Both the position numbers and the translations under genes were made by a program. Shown one piece after another: positions 1-9,455 of a stretch of 64,000 nt of DNA (position 1 is the stretch's first letter; each line of letters begins with the position of its first letter). The notes below the pieces were generated by a model, which saw nothing but the letters and a program-made list of their open reading frames with translations, was not told where the DNA came from and did no database searches. The stretch lies in assembly GCA_016873735.1 (NCBI GenBank), contig VGWD01000004.1, positions 48,886 to 112,885 of the forward strand. The letters are read 5' to 3'. Source of the stretch: Ignavibacteria bacterium (lineage in GTDB: Bacteria > Bacteroidota > Ignavibacteria > Kapaibacteriales > UBA961).

Positions 1-2105
1 GCATCAAGAATTGAGAAAAGCTCTGAAGTGATGCTTGCCGAAATTTCTCCTCCGATTCCACCTGACAAATAATGCTCATGCGCAATGACAACCCTATTTG
101 TCTTTCGCACAGATTGAAATACGGTAGTTCTATCCCATGGTTTGAGTGATCGTAAATCAATCACTTCACATGAGATACCTTGCTCGGCAAATAATTCATC
201 AGCCGCTTTCATTGCCATGTGAATTGTATTGCCATAAGATATTAATGTTACATCGGTGCCTTGACGACGAATTCTTGCTTTACCGAATGGCACGATGAAA
301 TCATCTCCGGGAAGTGATGTTGAGCTTGGTCTGTAATTGTAAAGAAACTTCGGCTCAAGAAACATTGTCACACCACGTGATCGGATGGAATTACGCATGA
401 GTCCAATCGCATCGTCTGCGAATGCGGGGCAAACAACTCTGATTCCGGGTATCGCTGCCAAGAGTGCATCAAGATTTTGAGAATGATATAATCCGCCTTG
501 AATATATCCACCACTGGCTAGACGAATCGTGATATTGGGAGAGAATTGTCCGCGATTTCTCCAATAGTCATGAGAACATTCAATCAATTGCTCCATTGCA
601 GGCCAAAAATAATCAGCGAATTCAGCGCCTTCGACAACCACGCGAATATCATCGCGATATCTCGAGAATCCATTTGCAGTTCCTACGATATAATCTTCGG
701 CAATCGGAGCATTGAAAATTCGATCATTTCCGAATTCATCCAACATGCCTTTGGGAACATTGAAAATTCCTTGCTTATTCACCGAAGCAACATCTTGACC
801 CCACAAATAGGTATGTGGATTTTTTTGGAACTCCTGCTTCATCGCAATATTGATTCCTTCACGGAATGTATACTGCTGAGCATCAGGATCATTAACAAAA
901 TTATATTCCGAACGATCGTCATAACCTACTGCATCTTCCGGCATCAGATAATCAAGATAACTCGAGCCAGATGGATCGGGCGCTATTTCGGCTATGTCTG
1001 CGGCTGCAAAAATCGCCTGCTTGTTTTCTTCTTCGATGGCAAGCAATTCCTTCTCTGTTGCTAGCTTCTTTGCTAGTATCGCATTCCTGAAAGCAGGAAG
1101 TGGATCTCTTTCTTTCATTTCCTGAATTTCTTCCGGTGTGCGATACAATTCATGATTATCGGAATTGGAATGAGAACCTATGCGGTCGCAATCTGCATGT
1201 AGAAATACAGGACCCGCACCGGACAATGCATAATCACGTGCCTCCTTCAATGCACGATACGAATCAAACACATCGCGTCCATCACAATTGATGATCTTCA
1301 AGTGTTTGAATCCTGTGAAATTGTCAGAAACGACAAGGTTTGCTGTTTGCTCATGCAATGGAACCGATATTCCGAACTTATTATTCTGAATGACAAATAT
1401 CACCGGTAATTTTTCACGTGATGCACCATTCACAGCTTCATAGAAGTACCCTTCGGAACAGGCGGAATCACCTCCGGAATAATACACCACTTCATCGCCT
1501 TTGAATTTCTTCACTGCTCTTGCCAATCCCGCTGCATGCAATGAATGATTGCCTGTACATGATGAAACATTTTGTATGCCGATTGATGGTTTTGCGAAGT
1601 GATTGCTCATGTGACGTCCACCACCTGCAACATCACCATCCTTGCTCAAGCCATTCAAAATGATTTCTTCAATCGTGATCCCACCGGAAAGGGAAGTCAT
1701 CAAATCACGGTAATAAGGAAAGAGGTAATCTTTGTTCTGACGGAAGATTTGTCCGAGAGCTATTTGTATGCCGTCATGTCCGGCACATGGAGCATGATAT
1801 GACCAACCTTTTGCCATCTTCAAATACAAAGCAGCTTTCTCATCCAAGCGTCTACCAAGATGTTGCAATTTGTACCAAGACATGATGGTTTTCTTGTCGA
1901 ACCCTTTCATGTCAAATGTGCTGAACTGACCTTTCTTAACAGATGATTTTTTTGCTATGGGTTTGGCTATTGTCTTTTTCACAATAGCTTTTTTCTTCGA
2001 AGTAGGTGATGATTGCGTTTTTTTCGAAGCGACAGTTTTCGCTTGAACTTTTTTCGTGCTCGAGGTTTTCGACTTCATCTTGGATTTGGTGGCAGTCTTG
2101 GCCAT
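1..2105 (-). CDS. Fused 2-oxoacid dehydrogenase E1 (alpha+beta), 3' end beyond window
   Basis: Thiamine-diphosphate-dependent E1 component of a branched-chain 2-oxoacid or pyruvate dehydrogenase complex, which decarboxylates the 2-oxoacid and passes the acyl group to lipoyl-E2. The reading frame is open on the minus strand from the ATG at 2105 to the window edge (about 700 codons seen). After a Lys/Ala/Ser/Thr-rich tail of about 65 residues comes the alpha part, with a ThDP motif beginning GGDSACSEG and ending in NN. The beta part follows, with GQDVASVNKQGIF, PIAEDYIVG and a transketolase-C-like segment (DLRSLKPWD). Alpha and beta are normally separate; the fused form is common in Bacteroidota. 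The gene follows ilvE on the same strand, which favours the branched-chain substrate, but substrate cannot be fixed from sequence alone. Confidence 0.88.
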   Translation of the reverse strand, partial: MAKTATKSKMKSKTSSTKKVQAKTVASKKTQSSPTSKKKAIVKKTIAKPIAKKSSVKKGQFSTFDMKGFDKKTIMSWYKLQHLGRRLDEKAALYLKMAKGWSYHAPCAGHDGIQIALGQIFRQNKDYLFPYYRDLMTSLSGGITIEEIILNGLSKDGDVAGGGRHMSNHFAKPSIGIQNVSSCTGNHSLHAAGLARAVKKFKGDEVVYYSGGDSACSEGYFYEAVNGASREKLPVIFVIQNNKFGISVPLHEQTANLVVSDNFTGFKHLKIINCDGRDVFDSYRALKEARDYALSGAGPVFLHADCDRIGSHSNSDNHELYRTPEEIQEMKERDPLPAFRNAILAKKLATEKELLAIEEENKQAIFAAADIAEIAPDPSGSSYLDYLMPEDAVGYDDRSEYNFVNDPDAQQYTFREGINIAMKQEFQKNPHTYLWGQDVASVNKQGIFNVPKGMLDEFGNDRIFNAPIAEDYIVGTANGFSRYRDDIRVVVEGAEFADYFWPAMEQLIECSHDYWRNRGQFSPNITIRLASGGYIQGGLYHSQNLDALLAAIPGIRVVCPAFADDAIGLMRNSIRSRGVTMFLEPKFLYNYRPSSTSLPGDDFIVPFGKARIRRQGTDVTLISYGNTIHMAMKAADELFAEQGISCEVIDLRSLKPWDRTTVFQSVRKTNRVVIAHEHYLSGGIGGEISASITSELFSILD

Positions 2106-2146
2106 ACTATTTTCTATCCTGTATTTGAATTCTACATATTGTTCAA

Positions 2147-3064
2147 TCAGACATAAGTCAACCAGCCATGTTCATCTTTTCCATCTTGTATGATGGCATA
2201 AAATGCCTGCTGTATGTGCTTAGTCACGGGGCCAACTATTCCATCATTCACCGAAATTCTATCAACAGAACGAACCGGTGTGATCTCAACCGCAGTTCCC
2301 GTAAAGAAAATTTCATCCGCGGTGTATAACACTGCTCGAGGAACAGTTGTTTCTCGTACTTCATATCCAAGGTCTTTAGCAATGGTAATTGCAGTATGTC
2401 TGGTGATTCCTTCCAAGATGGATGATGACATCGGCGGTGTGTAAATCACGCCATCATTCACAAAGAAAATATTTTCACCACTGCCTTCTCCAACATTTCC
2501 ATTTATATCCAATCCGATGCCTTCGGAATAACCATTCATGATTGCTTCCATGCGAATCAATTGCGAACTCAAATAATTGCCGGATGCTTTGGACACCGCA
2601 GGCAATGTATTGTTATGCAATCGCTGCCAGGAAGAAACACAAACATCAACACCATTGTCTATTGCCTCTTTTCCGAGATATACACCCCATTCCCAACAAG
2701 CAATTGACACATCAATTGGACAGTTAAGGGGATATACTCCGAGATTTTCATAACCGCGATAAGCGATTGGACGTATATAGCAAGATTCCAAACCATTTTT
2801 GCGAACAAGTTCTTTTGTTGCTTCGCACATTTGATCAATGGTATATGGCATCTCACCACGATACAATTTCACGGATTGCTGAAGTCTTTTCAAGTGCTCA
2901 CGCAATCTGAAAATTCCTGTGCCATTGGGTGTTTTATAGGCACGAATTCCTTCGAACCAACCCGAGCCATAATGCACGACATGTGACAATACATGAATGG
3001 TAGCTTTGTCCCAATCAACAAATTCGCCATTCATCCATATATAAGGGGTTTTAGGAAGTGCCAT
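2147..3064 (-). CDS. ilvE: Branched-chain amino acid aminotransferase
   Basis: PLP-dependent class IV aminotransferase that interconverts Leu, Ile and Val with their 2-oxoacids. The start MALPKTPYIWMNGEF is chosen over an in-frame ATG 12 codons upstream because it matches the family N-terminus and because the upstream start would lie inside gatB. Visible motifs are HYGSGWFEGIRAY, the lysine-containing segment VSKASGNYLSSQ and EGSGENIFFV. The length of about 305 residues is normal. It starts 7 bases after the gatB stop and is followed by the E1 gene, so the three probably form one transcript; pairing with E1 suggests branched-chain oxoacid metabolism. Confidence 0.93.
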   Translation of the reverse strand: MALPKTPYIWMNGEFVDWDKATIHVLSHVVHYGSGWFEGIRAYKTPNGTGIFRLREHLKRLQQSVKLYRGEMPYTIDQMCEATKELVRKNGLESCYIRPIAYRGYENLGVYPLNCPIDVSIACWEWGVYLGKEAIDNGVDVCVSSWQRLHNNTLPAVSKASGNYLSSQLIRMEAIMNGYSEGIGLDINGNVGEGSGENIFFVNDGVIYTPPMSSSILEGITRHTAITIAKDLGYEVRETTVPRAVLYTADEIFFTGTAVEITPVRSVDRISVNDGIVGPVTKHIQQAFYAIIQDGKDEHGWLTYV

Positions 3065-3071
3065 GTGTATC

Positions 3072-4544
3072 TCACTGTAAATGTTGTGTGAGCAATTCAT
3101 TCACCAATCTGGGATTTGCTTTGCCACCGGAAGCTTTCATCACTTTACTAATGAAATATCCCATCAAATTATTCTTGCCTGAACGGTACTTTTCAATATT
3201 TTCTTCTTCACCTTCAAGTGCGGAAAGTACAATTCGCTCAACCTCTTCGCGGTCAGAGATCTGCATCAATCCTTTTTGCGATACATATTCATTTGGAGAA
3301 ATTCCGGTTGAAACATATTCCGCAAACACTTCCTTCGCAATCTTGCTGCTGATTTTCTCATCGGCAAACAAATCAACTATTTCTGCAATGGCCTTCGGCT
3401 GAATCATCTCTGCTTGTGTAATGCCCACTTTGCGATCAGACAAAATCTTGAGAATCTCAGTCAAAACCCAATTGCTTACAAATTTATAACGCTCTTTACT
3501 CTGAACTGACAATAGGGAACATGTATATTCAAAAAATAATGCTAAATCCTTATCCTCAGTCAAAATTCCCGAATCATAACCGGGAATTCCATAGTGTTGT
3601 TGCAAACGTAATTTCATGGCAAGAGGCAATTCCGGCAATTGATCCTTTTGATGGGCAATCATCGTTTCTTCTATGCGAACATATCCCAGGTCCGGCTCCT
3701 GAAAATAACGATAATCATGGGCTTGTTCCTTTGATCGCATTTCTTTGGTACACTGTTCAGAAGCTTCCCACTGCATGGTTACCTGTCGAACCTCGCCACC
3801 GGATTCAATCAAGGCAATATGGCGCTCAATTTCATAGGATATGGCTTTTTCAACATTTCTAAAACTGTTGAGGTTTTTTATCTCCGTCTTGGTTCCCAAA
3901 ACGGAATTTCCCTTCAAACGAACCGATACATTCGCATCACATCGCAATGAGCCTTCTTCAAGATTTCCATCGCAAATGCCAAGATATCTCACCAGTTGCC
4001 TCATCGTCACCATATATCGATATGCCTCTGCCGCTGATCGCATATCCGGCTCACTGACAATTTCCAAGAGTGGCATTCCTGCACGATTAAAGTCGACCAA
4101 TGTGTCTATGTCTATGTCATGCAACGACTTACCGGCATCTTCTTCCAAATGTATCCTCGTGATGCCTATCTGCTTCATGGAACCTTCTTCAATTTCTATG
4201 GTTACATTGCCTTGATAGCAAATCGGATCATTGAATTGTGTTATTTGATATCCTTTCGAAAGATCAGGATAGAAATAGTTTTTACGAGCAAAAGCTGATA
4301 TCGGTCTAATGGAACATTGTGTTGCAAGTCCAAGCAAAACAGCCATTTCCACATGTTTTGTGTTCAGCACGGGTAATGTTCCGGGATGCCCAAGACATAT
4401 GGGGCATACCGTGGCATTGGGAATATCGCTATATCCGGCTTTACAAGAACAAAATGCCTTCCTATTTGTCAATAACTGTGCATGCAATTCCAACCCGATG
4501 ACCGGCTCATATTTTGCAAGTATTTCAGGAGATATGTCGGGCAT
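3072..4544 (-). CDS. gatB: Aspartyl/glutamyl-tRNA amidotransferase subunit B
   Basis: Subunit B of the GatCAB amidotransferase, which converts Glu-tRNA(Gln) and Asp-tRNA(Asn) to the amidated forms in the cytosol. GatB motifs are clear: YEPVIGLELHAQL near the N-terminus, FYPDLSKGYQITQFNDP, CDANVSVRLKG and EIKNLNSFRNVEKAI, with a C-terminal YqeY-like helical domain (MGYFISKVMKASGGKANP). The start MPDISPEILAKYEPVIG gives about 490 residues, as expected; an ATG 14 codons upstream would add a hydrophobic extension unlike the family. gatA and gatC are not in the window. Confidence 0.95.
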   Translation of the reverse strand: MPDISPEILAKYEPVIGLELHAQLLTNRKAFCSCKAGYSDIPNATVCPICLGHPGTLPVLNTKHVEMAVLLGLATQCSIRPISAFARKNYFYPDLSKGYQITQFNDPICYQGNVTIEIEEGSMKQIGITRIHLEEDAGKSLHDIDIDTLVDFNRAGMPLLEIVSEPDMRSAAEAYRYMVTMRQLVRYLGICDGNLEEGSLRCDANVSVRLKGNSVLGTKTEIKNLNSFRNVEKAISYEIERHIALIESGGEVRQVTMQWEASEQCTKEMRSKEQAHDYRYFQEPDLGYVRIEETMIAHQKDQLPELPLAMKLRLQQHYGIPGYDSGILTEDKDLALFFEYTCSLLSVQSKERYKFVSNWVLTEILKILSDRKVGITQAEMIQPKAIAEIVDLFADEKISSKIAKEVFAEYVSTGISPNEYVSQKGLMQISDREEVERIVLSALEGEEENIEKYRSGKNNLMGYFISKVMKASGGKANPRLVNELLTQHLQ

Positions 4545-4638
4545 GCAAAAAATTGGCAAAGAAATGGTGAAATGAAAATCAAGCATCTGTGAAAAGACGC
4601 ATGGAAATTACCGCAAAATTAGTTTTTTTTACGCATAT

Positions 4639-4657
4639 TTGCGCCCTCACTGCGCAA
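4639..4657. promoter_or_regulatory. Short inverted repeat in divergent intergenic region
   Basis: The only space between gatB (minus) and the DUF2795 gene (plus) contains the arms TTGCGC and GCGCAA separated by 7 bases. It sits where divergent promoters must lie, so it could be an operator. This is seen in sequence only; no regulator is identified and a 6-bp arm could arise by chance. Confidence 0.25.
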
Positions 4658-4698
4658 TCTTGTCTATTTACCACTAACAAAATAAAAGTAGAAGCCCT

Positions 4699-4938
4699 AT
4701 GTTTTGGACACCTGAACTTGCATATACGCTCGAAGACGCTCCGTGGCCTGCAACCAAAGATGAATTGATCGACTATGCAGAAAGAACCGGGGCACCATCC
4801 CAAGTATTGGAAAACCTCTATGAATTGGATGATAATGATGAATTGCATGAAGGCATAGAGGATCTCTGGCCGGAATTCGAGAACAATAATGATACATTGT
4901 TCTTTGATGATGAAGATGAAGACAGTTATTATGACTGA
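4699..4938 (+). CDS. Small acidic DUF2795 protein
   Basis: A 79-residue, highly acidic cytosolic protein beginning MFWTPELAYTLEDAPWPATK. The segment DAPWPATKDELIDYAERTGAP is the typical core of the DUF2795 family of small Bacteroidota proteins; the C-terminal third is a run of Asp/Glu/Asn ending DDEDEDSYYD. Function is unknown. It lies divergent to gatB and 58 bases upstream of the BamA-like gene. Confidence 0.8.
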   Translation: MFWTPELAYTLEDAPWPATKDELIDYAERTGAPSQVLENLYELDDNDELHEGIEDLWPEFENNNDTLFFDDEDEDSYYD

Positions 4939-4996
4939 TCTGATTATCCAGAACTTTATGCTACTCACATTTCATGGGTGAACCACAGAGAACTTT

Positions 4997-7180
4997 ATGC
5001 AGAAGATTTTTTCAACAATACGATTCATTCTATTCTTCTGCTGTCTTATTGCACTCTGTCAAACATTGTCAAAAGGCGCGGAAACGCGCCGTTTTGCTTT
5101 AAAGACCATTCGCATCTATGGGAATGCACACCTCTCCTCACAGCAAATTCTGAATGCTTTGAACATCACATTGCCAACTGAATTGGAATTGAATCACAAT
5201 TTGGATTGGAATGATGTGTTCACACCCGAATTATACAAACGATATTATCCGGAAAGTAAATCGGGTAAGATGCGTGTGGCATTGGACTCTGTAACATTGA
5301 TGAACAGAGTGGAGGTGCTGGAGAATTTGTATCAAAGGAAAGGGTATTTCGATGCGGATATACAATTGATGATTGATATCGATACAATGGGGCTTGGCAT
5401 ACTTGATGTGATATGCAGGGAAGGAAAGCATTATTCTTTGACGGATTTACTAATCACAGACACAACTCTTTCCAAAACGATTCCATGGAATATGATACAA
5501 GACGACTTTCAAAGTCGGCTTCCTCGGTTTTATGATGAAGACAGTTTAAATGCAATGCTCAACTATTCATTCCAAAAATTGCTCGAGAGAGGATATGCAT
5601 TTTTGGAATATCGGATTGAGCAGATTTTGATTGACACCGTCGAAAAAAAAGCCGTGTCTGTCATTCGCATGATGAATCCTGAACGATTTAAAATCAATGA
5701 TATCACATTTGAACATGTCTCTTCCGGTGGAAGTATATTGCAAAATGATCTTCTCAAACGTTTGCTGTTCATAAAACCCCAAGATTGGCTATCTCCACAG
5801 GCAGTGAATCGTTCAAAGAATCAATTGATTGGCTTATCGTTTTTTTCTGAGGTATCAGAAAGCAAAAAGAGGATCATCACGAATACAGACACATTGGCAA
5901 ATGTCTCCTATATCTTGAAATATAAAAAGCCCGAGGAAGTGGTATTCTCCGTTTTTTTGAACCGCACAACGATGGATAACTTCCTTAACATGGGTTTAGA
6001 AGCTTCATATTCAGACTTGCTTGTTTCAGAAACGGGAAATTCATTTTCCATTTTCTCTCGTTTGCTCGCTCAGGACATTTCTAATACTGTGTTCTCCACC
6101 CAAAGGGGTTTGGAATTCGAGTATTCAATCGGTACGAATTTCAATCAACCATTCGCATTTTTTCTTGGTGAGCAAAGAGTGCCATTGACATATTCAGCAC
6201 AAATATCACTAAGAAATCTTCCCACCGGATTGAAATTGCTCACACCTCTTTTGCGTGTTTCAAACTTCAATACTTTTCCGGAATGGACTCTTTTTTCGAA
6301 TCTCAATTTTGATGCAACATTGGACTTTACGCGATTAATCAATTTTACTCTGGATGAAACAGATCCCAATGATCCATTATATCGCCTGATTGCTCCATAT
6401 ATATCTCTCACGGATTATTATAAGGACTCACCGTTTAGCCCTGCATCATTCACATTGGGCATGACATTGACCGGAGACAGAAGAAATTCAGTCATTACAC
6501 CTTCAAGCGGATATTTCTTGACACTTCCCCAAATTGAGTATTCACCTGATGTGGGCTATTCACATTTTCTACGCGTGTTTTCTCAATTTCATACATTCTC
6601 TTCTTTGAAGAGAAATATTGTGTTTGCAACAAAATTGAAAATCGGTCATATCATCAATTGGGGATTTTCGGATCAAGACAAATCAACGCCTCCATTCGAA
6701 AAGCATTTCTTTGCAGGCGGAGCCAATTCAGTTAGAGCATGGCCTTCACGTGGATTGAAAGATGCACAATCTTCGATTGATGATTCATTGGCAAGTAGAA
6801 TCACCGAACTTTCAGCTATCATAGGGTCAGCAAGTTTGGTTGAGGGTTCAATTGAATTGCGCTATTCATTTCCAAAGCCCAAAGGCATCGCTGAATTCTG
6901 GGCTGATAAAATAGCACGTTCCGGATTGGTTCTGTTTTTTGATTGGGGTAATTCATTCAATCGATTGACGCCAACAACATATAATCTTGCAACTGTCGGT
7001 AGAGTTTTGAATCCTGCCAATTGGGGATATGGATATGGAATAGGTTTTCGATTCGACACACCCGCGGGACCATTCCGATTGGATATGGCATTTCCATTCT
7101 ATGATCCGAATTCCGCAACATATCGTGCTCCTCAATTTTCGACTGCACAATATCATATCGGATTGGGTCATGCATTTTAA
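4997..7180 (+). CDS. Omp85/BamA-TamA-like outer membrane protein
   Basis: A 727-residue outer-membrane protein of the Omp85 superfamily, likely acting in insertion or translocation of outer-membrane proteins. It has an N-terminal signal peptide (FILFFCCLIALCQTLSKGA), then POTRA-like repeats over roughly residues 35-320 (KTIRIYGNAHLSSQQILNAL; INDITFEHVSSGGS). The C-terminal bacterial surface-antigen barrel contains HFFAGGANSVRAWPSRGL, equivalent to the conserved (V/I)RG(F/Y) region, and a terminal strand ending HIGLGHAF. The stop overlaps the mnmE start by 11 bases. Two paralogue types (BamA versus TamA) cannot be separated here; the small number of POTRA repeats leans towards a TamA/BamA-like accessory. 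Confidence 0.82.
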   Translation: MQKIFSTIRFILFFCCLIALCQTLSKGAETRRFALKTIRIYGNAHLSSQQILNALNITLPTELELNHNLDWNDVFTPELYKRYYPESKSGKMRVALDSVTLMNRVEVLENLYQRKGYFDADIQLMIDIDTMGLGILDVICREGKHYSLTDLLITDTTLSKTIPWNMIQDDFQSRLPRFYDEDSLNAMLNYSFQKLLERGYAFLEYRIEQILIDTVEKKAVSVIRMMNPERFKINDITFEHVSSGGSILQNDLLKRLLFIKPQDWLSPQAVNRSKNQLIGLSFFSEVSESKKRIITNTDTLANVSYILKYKKPEEVVFSVFLNRTTMDNFLNMGLEASYSDLLVSETGNSFSIFSRLLAQDISNTVFSTQRGLEFEYSIGTNFNQPFAFFLGEQRVPLTYSAQISLRNLPTGLKLLTPLLRVSNFNTFPEWTLFSNLNFDATLDFTRLINFTLDETDPNDPLYRLIAPYISLTDYYKDSPFSPASFTLGMTLTGDRRNSVITPSSGYFLTLPQIEYSPDVGYSHFLRVFSQFHTFSSLKRNIVFATKLKIGHIINWGFSDQDKSTPPFEKHFFAGGANSVRAWPSRGLKDAQSSIDDSLASRITELSAIIGSASLVEGSIELRYSFPKPKGIAEFWADKIARSGLVLFFDWGNSFNRLTPTTYNLATVGRVLNPANWGYGYGIGFRFDTPAGPFRLDMAFPFYDPNSATYRAPQFSTAQYHIGLGHAF

Positions 7181-8522
7181 TTCAGACACAACAATCTGCT
7201 CACTTATTACTCCTCCGGGATTGAGCGGCATTGCGATGATCCGCTTGTCCGGTCCACAAGCATTTTCAATCATTGACAAACATCTTCATACATCTATTTC
7301 AGAAAAAGAATCCCACACGATATCTTATGCGGTGTTTCAAGACCATGAATCACCTATAGACACTGTCACCATATTCAAATATGTCGGACCTCATTCCTAT
7401 ACTGGACAAGACACAATTGAGATCGGATGTCATGGTGGATATATCGTTCCAAAGCGAATCATAGAATTATTGATTTCATCCGGAGCAATTCTTGCCGAAC
7501 CGGGTGAATTTACATTGCGAGCATTCTTGAATGGCAAGCTTGATTTAACGCAAGCGGAAGCCGTTAATGATATTATACATTTGCAATCACCTGCGGCTTT
7601 GGAGTGCGCATCAAAACAATTGATTGGTTCTTTTTCAAAAGAATTGTCAGCATTGCGCGATGCAACGGAACGTTTATTCAAGTATTTGATTCTCGATTTC
7701 GATTTTTCACAGGAAGATATTGAACTTGTACCCAAAGAACGATTGATTTCCGAATTGCAAGCTTTGTCATCAACAGCAAAGAGATTCATCGAAAGTTTTG
7801 AGACGGCTAAAACATTGCGTAGCGGACATCAAGTATTATTGCTGGGTTATCCAAATGCAGGTAAGTCTAGTTTATTCAATGCGGTGCTGGGATATGCACG
7901 TTCCATCGTCAGCGATGTTCCGGGTACCACACGAGATTTCGTCGAGGGCTCGATGATCATCGATGGAATACATTTCACATTGATTGATACTGCAGGAATA
8001 CATGAACATACCTCTGATGCCATAGAGATTGAAGGCATCGCATATTCACTTTCTCTGATCAAGAGAGCAACCATCATTCTTATCATCAATGATATCACTT
8101 GTGGTTTAAATCATTCACAATCTTTGATGGATCTCGTAATCAAAGAACATCCGAAAGCTCAAAGAATATTGGTGCATAACAAATGCGACATTCATGATAT
8201 AGGCATTCCTGAAAGTGATGCATTATTCATATCTGCAAAACAATCTCATGGTTTGGAAACCATTGTTGATGCTCTATCAACAACCGCGAAACAAACAGAT
8301 ACGCATATTGCATTCTTGCTGAATGATAGGCAAGCGCATCTTTTGCAGGAATATATACATGCCATTGAACAAGCATTGCAATTGACTCAACAGGGTATGT
8401 CAACCGATGTATTGGCCATAGAATTGCGCTCGGCACTCGACACGGTGGGTTTGATACTTGGCACGATTTACACAGAAGACTTATTAAACGATGTATTTGC
8501 GAGTTTCTGTATTGGGAAATAA
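7170..8522 (+). CDS. mnmE: tRNA modification GTPase MnmE
   Basis: Potassium-dependent GTPase that works with MnmG to install the carboxymethylaminomethyl group at wobble U34 of certain tRNAs. The start MHFNSDTTICSLITPPG gives 450 residues and overlaps the upstream stop by 11 bases; longer in-frame starts run into the barrel gene and do not match the family. Seen: N-terminal folate-binding domain, G1 GYPNAGKSS, switch DVPGTTRDF, G3 DTAG, G4 HNKCD, and the C-terminal FCIGK with the catalytic cysteine. Its partner mnmG lies 41 kb away. Confidence 0.97.
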   Translation: MHFNSDTTICSLITPPGLSGIAMIRLSGPQAFSIIDKHLHTSISEKESHTISYAVFQDHESPIDTVTIFKYVGPHSYTGQDTIEIGCHGGYIVPKRIIELLISSGAILAEPGEFTLRAFLNGKLDLTQAEAVNDIIHLQSPAALECASKQLIGSFSKELSALRDATERLFKYLILDFDFSQEDIELVPKERLISELQALSSTAKRFIESFETAKTLRSGHQVLLLGYPNAGKSSLFNAVLGYARSIVSDVPGTTRDFVEGSMIIDGIHFTLIDTAGIHEHTSDAIEIEGIAYSLSLIKRATIILIINDITCGLNHSQSLMDLVIKEHPKAQRILVHNKCDIHDIGIPESDALFISAKQSHGLETIVDALSTTAKQTDTHIAFLLNDRQAHLLQEYIHAIEQALQLTQQGMSTDVLAIELRSALDTVGLILGTIYTEDLLNDVFASFCIGK

Positions 8523-8530
8523 TTACAATC

Positions 8531-8560
8531 AATAAAAAAGCCTGAACGCTCTGTCCAGGC
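8531..8560 (-). terminator. Rho-independent terminator
   Basis: Hairpin with arms GCCTG and CAGGC, extended by two pairs after one mismatch, followed on the minus strand by a run of Ts (AATAAAAAA on the plus strand). It ends transcription of the minus-strand gene at 8585-8989 and may also stop mnmE readthrough. Confidence 0.7.
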
Positions 8561-8584
8561 ATGTTCTATAGTTAATAGTCATAA

Positions 8585-8989
8585 TCAGAAACAGGGCGTG
8601 CTTCTCCATGGATAATCATAGTTTGTAAGTTCGTGGTCAATGGTATAGGTAAACTTCTTTCCATCCTTCTTTCTTGTATAATATACATATACCCAATTCC
8701 CATCAAACTCCAGTTCATATGTTCCATTGTGAGCTCCTTTGTAGAGCTCATGATACACATCTGTATGTGCTCTTCCTTTCGAATATTTCGTTTTTATAAA
8801 CTTTAGAGGTATGTACTCAGTCTTTCCTTTGTATAATAAATGACTAGCTCTACCCTCTTCAGGAAAATACACACTGAATCCATTATTAGGATTTTTATCA
8901 TTCAAAAAGCACATGAAATATGGATCGGCATTCATTGCCGTGATTTGAAGTAATACCAAGCATAAACTAATAAACAATACATTCTTCAT
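8585..8989 (-). CDS. Secreted hypothetical protein
   Basis: A 134-residue protein with an N-terminal signal peptide (MKNVLFISLCLVLLQITAMNA). The mature part is small, mostly beta by appearance and rich in Tyr and Lys (YVYYTRKKDGKKFTYTIDHE). No family is recognised. It stands alone on the minus strand with its own terminator, convergent to mnmE. Upstream (8990-9184) I see no gene. Confidence 0.6.
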   Translation of the reverse strand: MKNVLFISLCLVLLQITAMNADPYFMCFLNDKNPNNGFSVYFPEEGRASHLLYKGKTEYIPLKFIKTKYSKGRAHTDVYHELYKGAHNGTYELEFDGNWVYVYYTRKKDGKKFTYTIDHELTNYDYPWRSTPCF

Positions 8990-9184
8990 TGTTGATCCTA
9001 TTTGGTGTTGATTGCAAAATGTTAACGAAAGGAAAATACTATGTGTGTTCCCGTCGATGACTCAATTCCATCGCAGCCAAATATATGGAAACTATTGAGT
9101 TATTATAAGGTCAAATCCACTTGGATGCTTAATGTCATACTACATAATATGCCTCTATTCACCCCTGATATCCATTAGCAATGC

Positions 9185-9366
9185 CTATACTTTCGGCCTC
9201 ACAAATCTTTTCAAAATCTTTTGTCCTTCCTGCTTTGATTGGTTTGATTTGCGGAGTTTCTATAATTGCTCTGTTTTTACCCTTGTATCGGACAACTGAA
9301 TAATGGGTATTGGATAATCTTTCCCCAAAGTGAATCCATACATAGCTTCTTCCATTGGTATTGAGT
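9185..9366 (-). pseudogene. Remnant of a photolyase 3' end
   Basis: On the minus strand the frame ending with TAG at 9185-9187 reads about 60 residues clearly alignable to the C-terminus of the intact photolyase at 23540-25009. Shared segments are PMEEAMYGFTLGKDYP versus [16 protein letters not shown] and [10 protein letters not shown] in both. An internal TAG replaces the tryptophan of EQLWKIRK, and nothing upstream of this tail is present. It is therefore a decayed 3' fragment. The sequence differs from the intact gene at many positions, so it is not a recent copy. It sits at the far side of the glucan locus from the intact gene. Confidence 0.85.
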
Positions 9367-9402
9367 GATAGAAAGTAACTTTTTTTGTTGCACCAAAATT
9401 AA

Positions 9403-9433
9403 AAACGCCCTCACTTTAAAAGAGAGGGCGTTT
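9403..9433 (-). terminator. Rho-independent terminator of the glucan locus
   Basis: A 10-bp perfect stem (AAACGCCCTC with GAGGGCGTTT, 11-base loop) lies just downstream of the minus-strand T9SS gene, and the minus strand continues with Ts. It marks the 3' boundary of the glucan locus, about 20 bases after the stop codon. Confidence 0.85.
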
Positions 9434-9455
9434 ATGTTTCATGTCGCAATAAGTA

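Noticed and set aside
546..1064. Open frame on the plus strand of 172 codons
   Set aside because: It lies antisense to the clear E1 reading frame and has no family motif.
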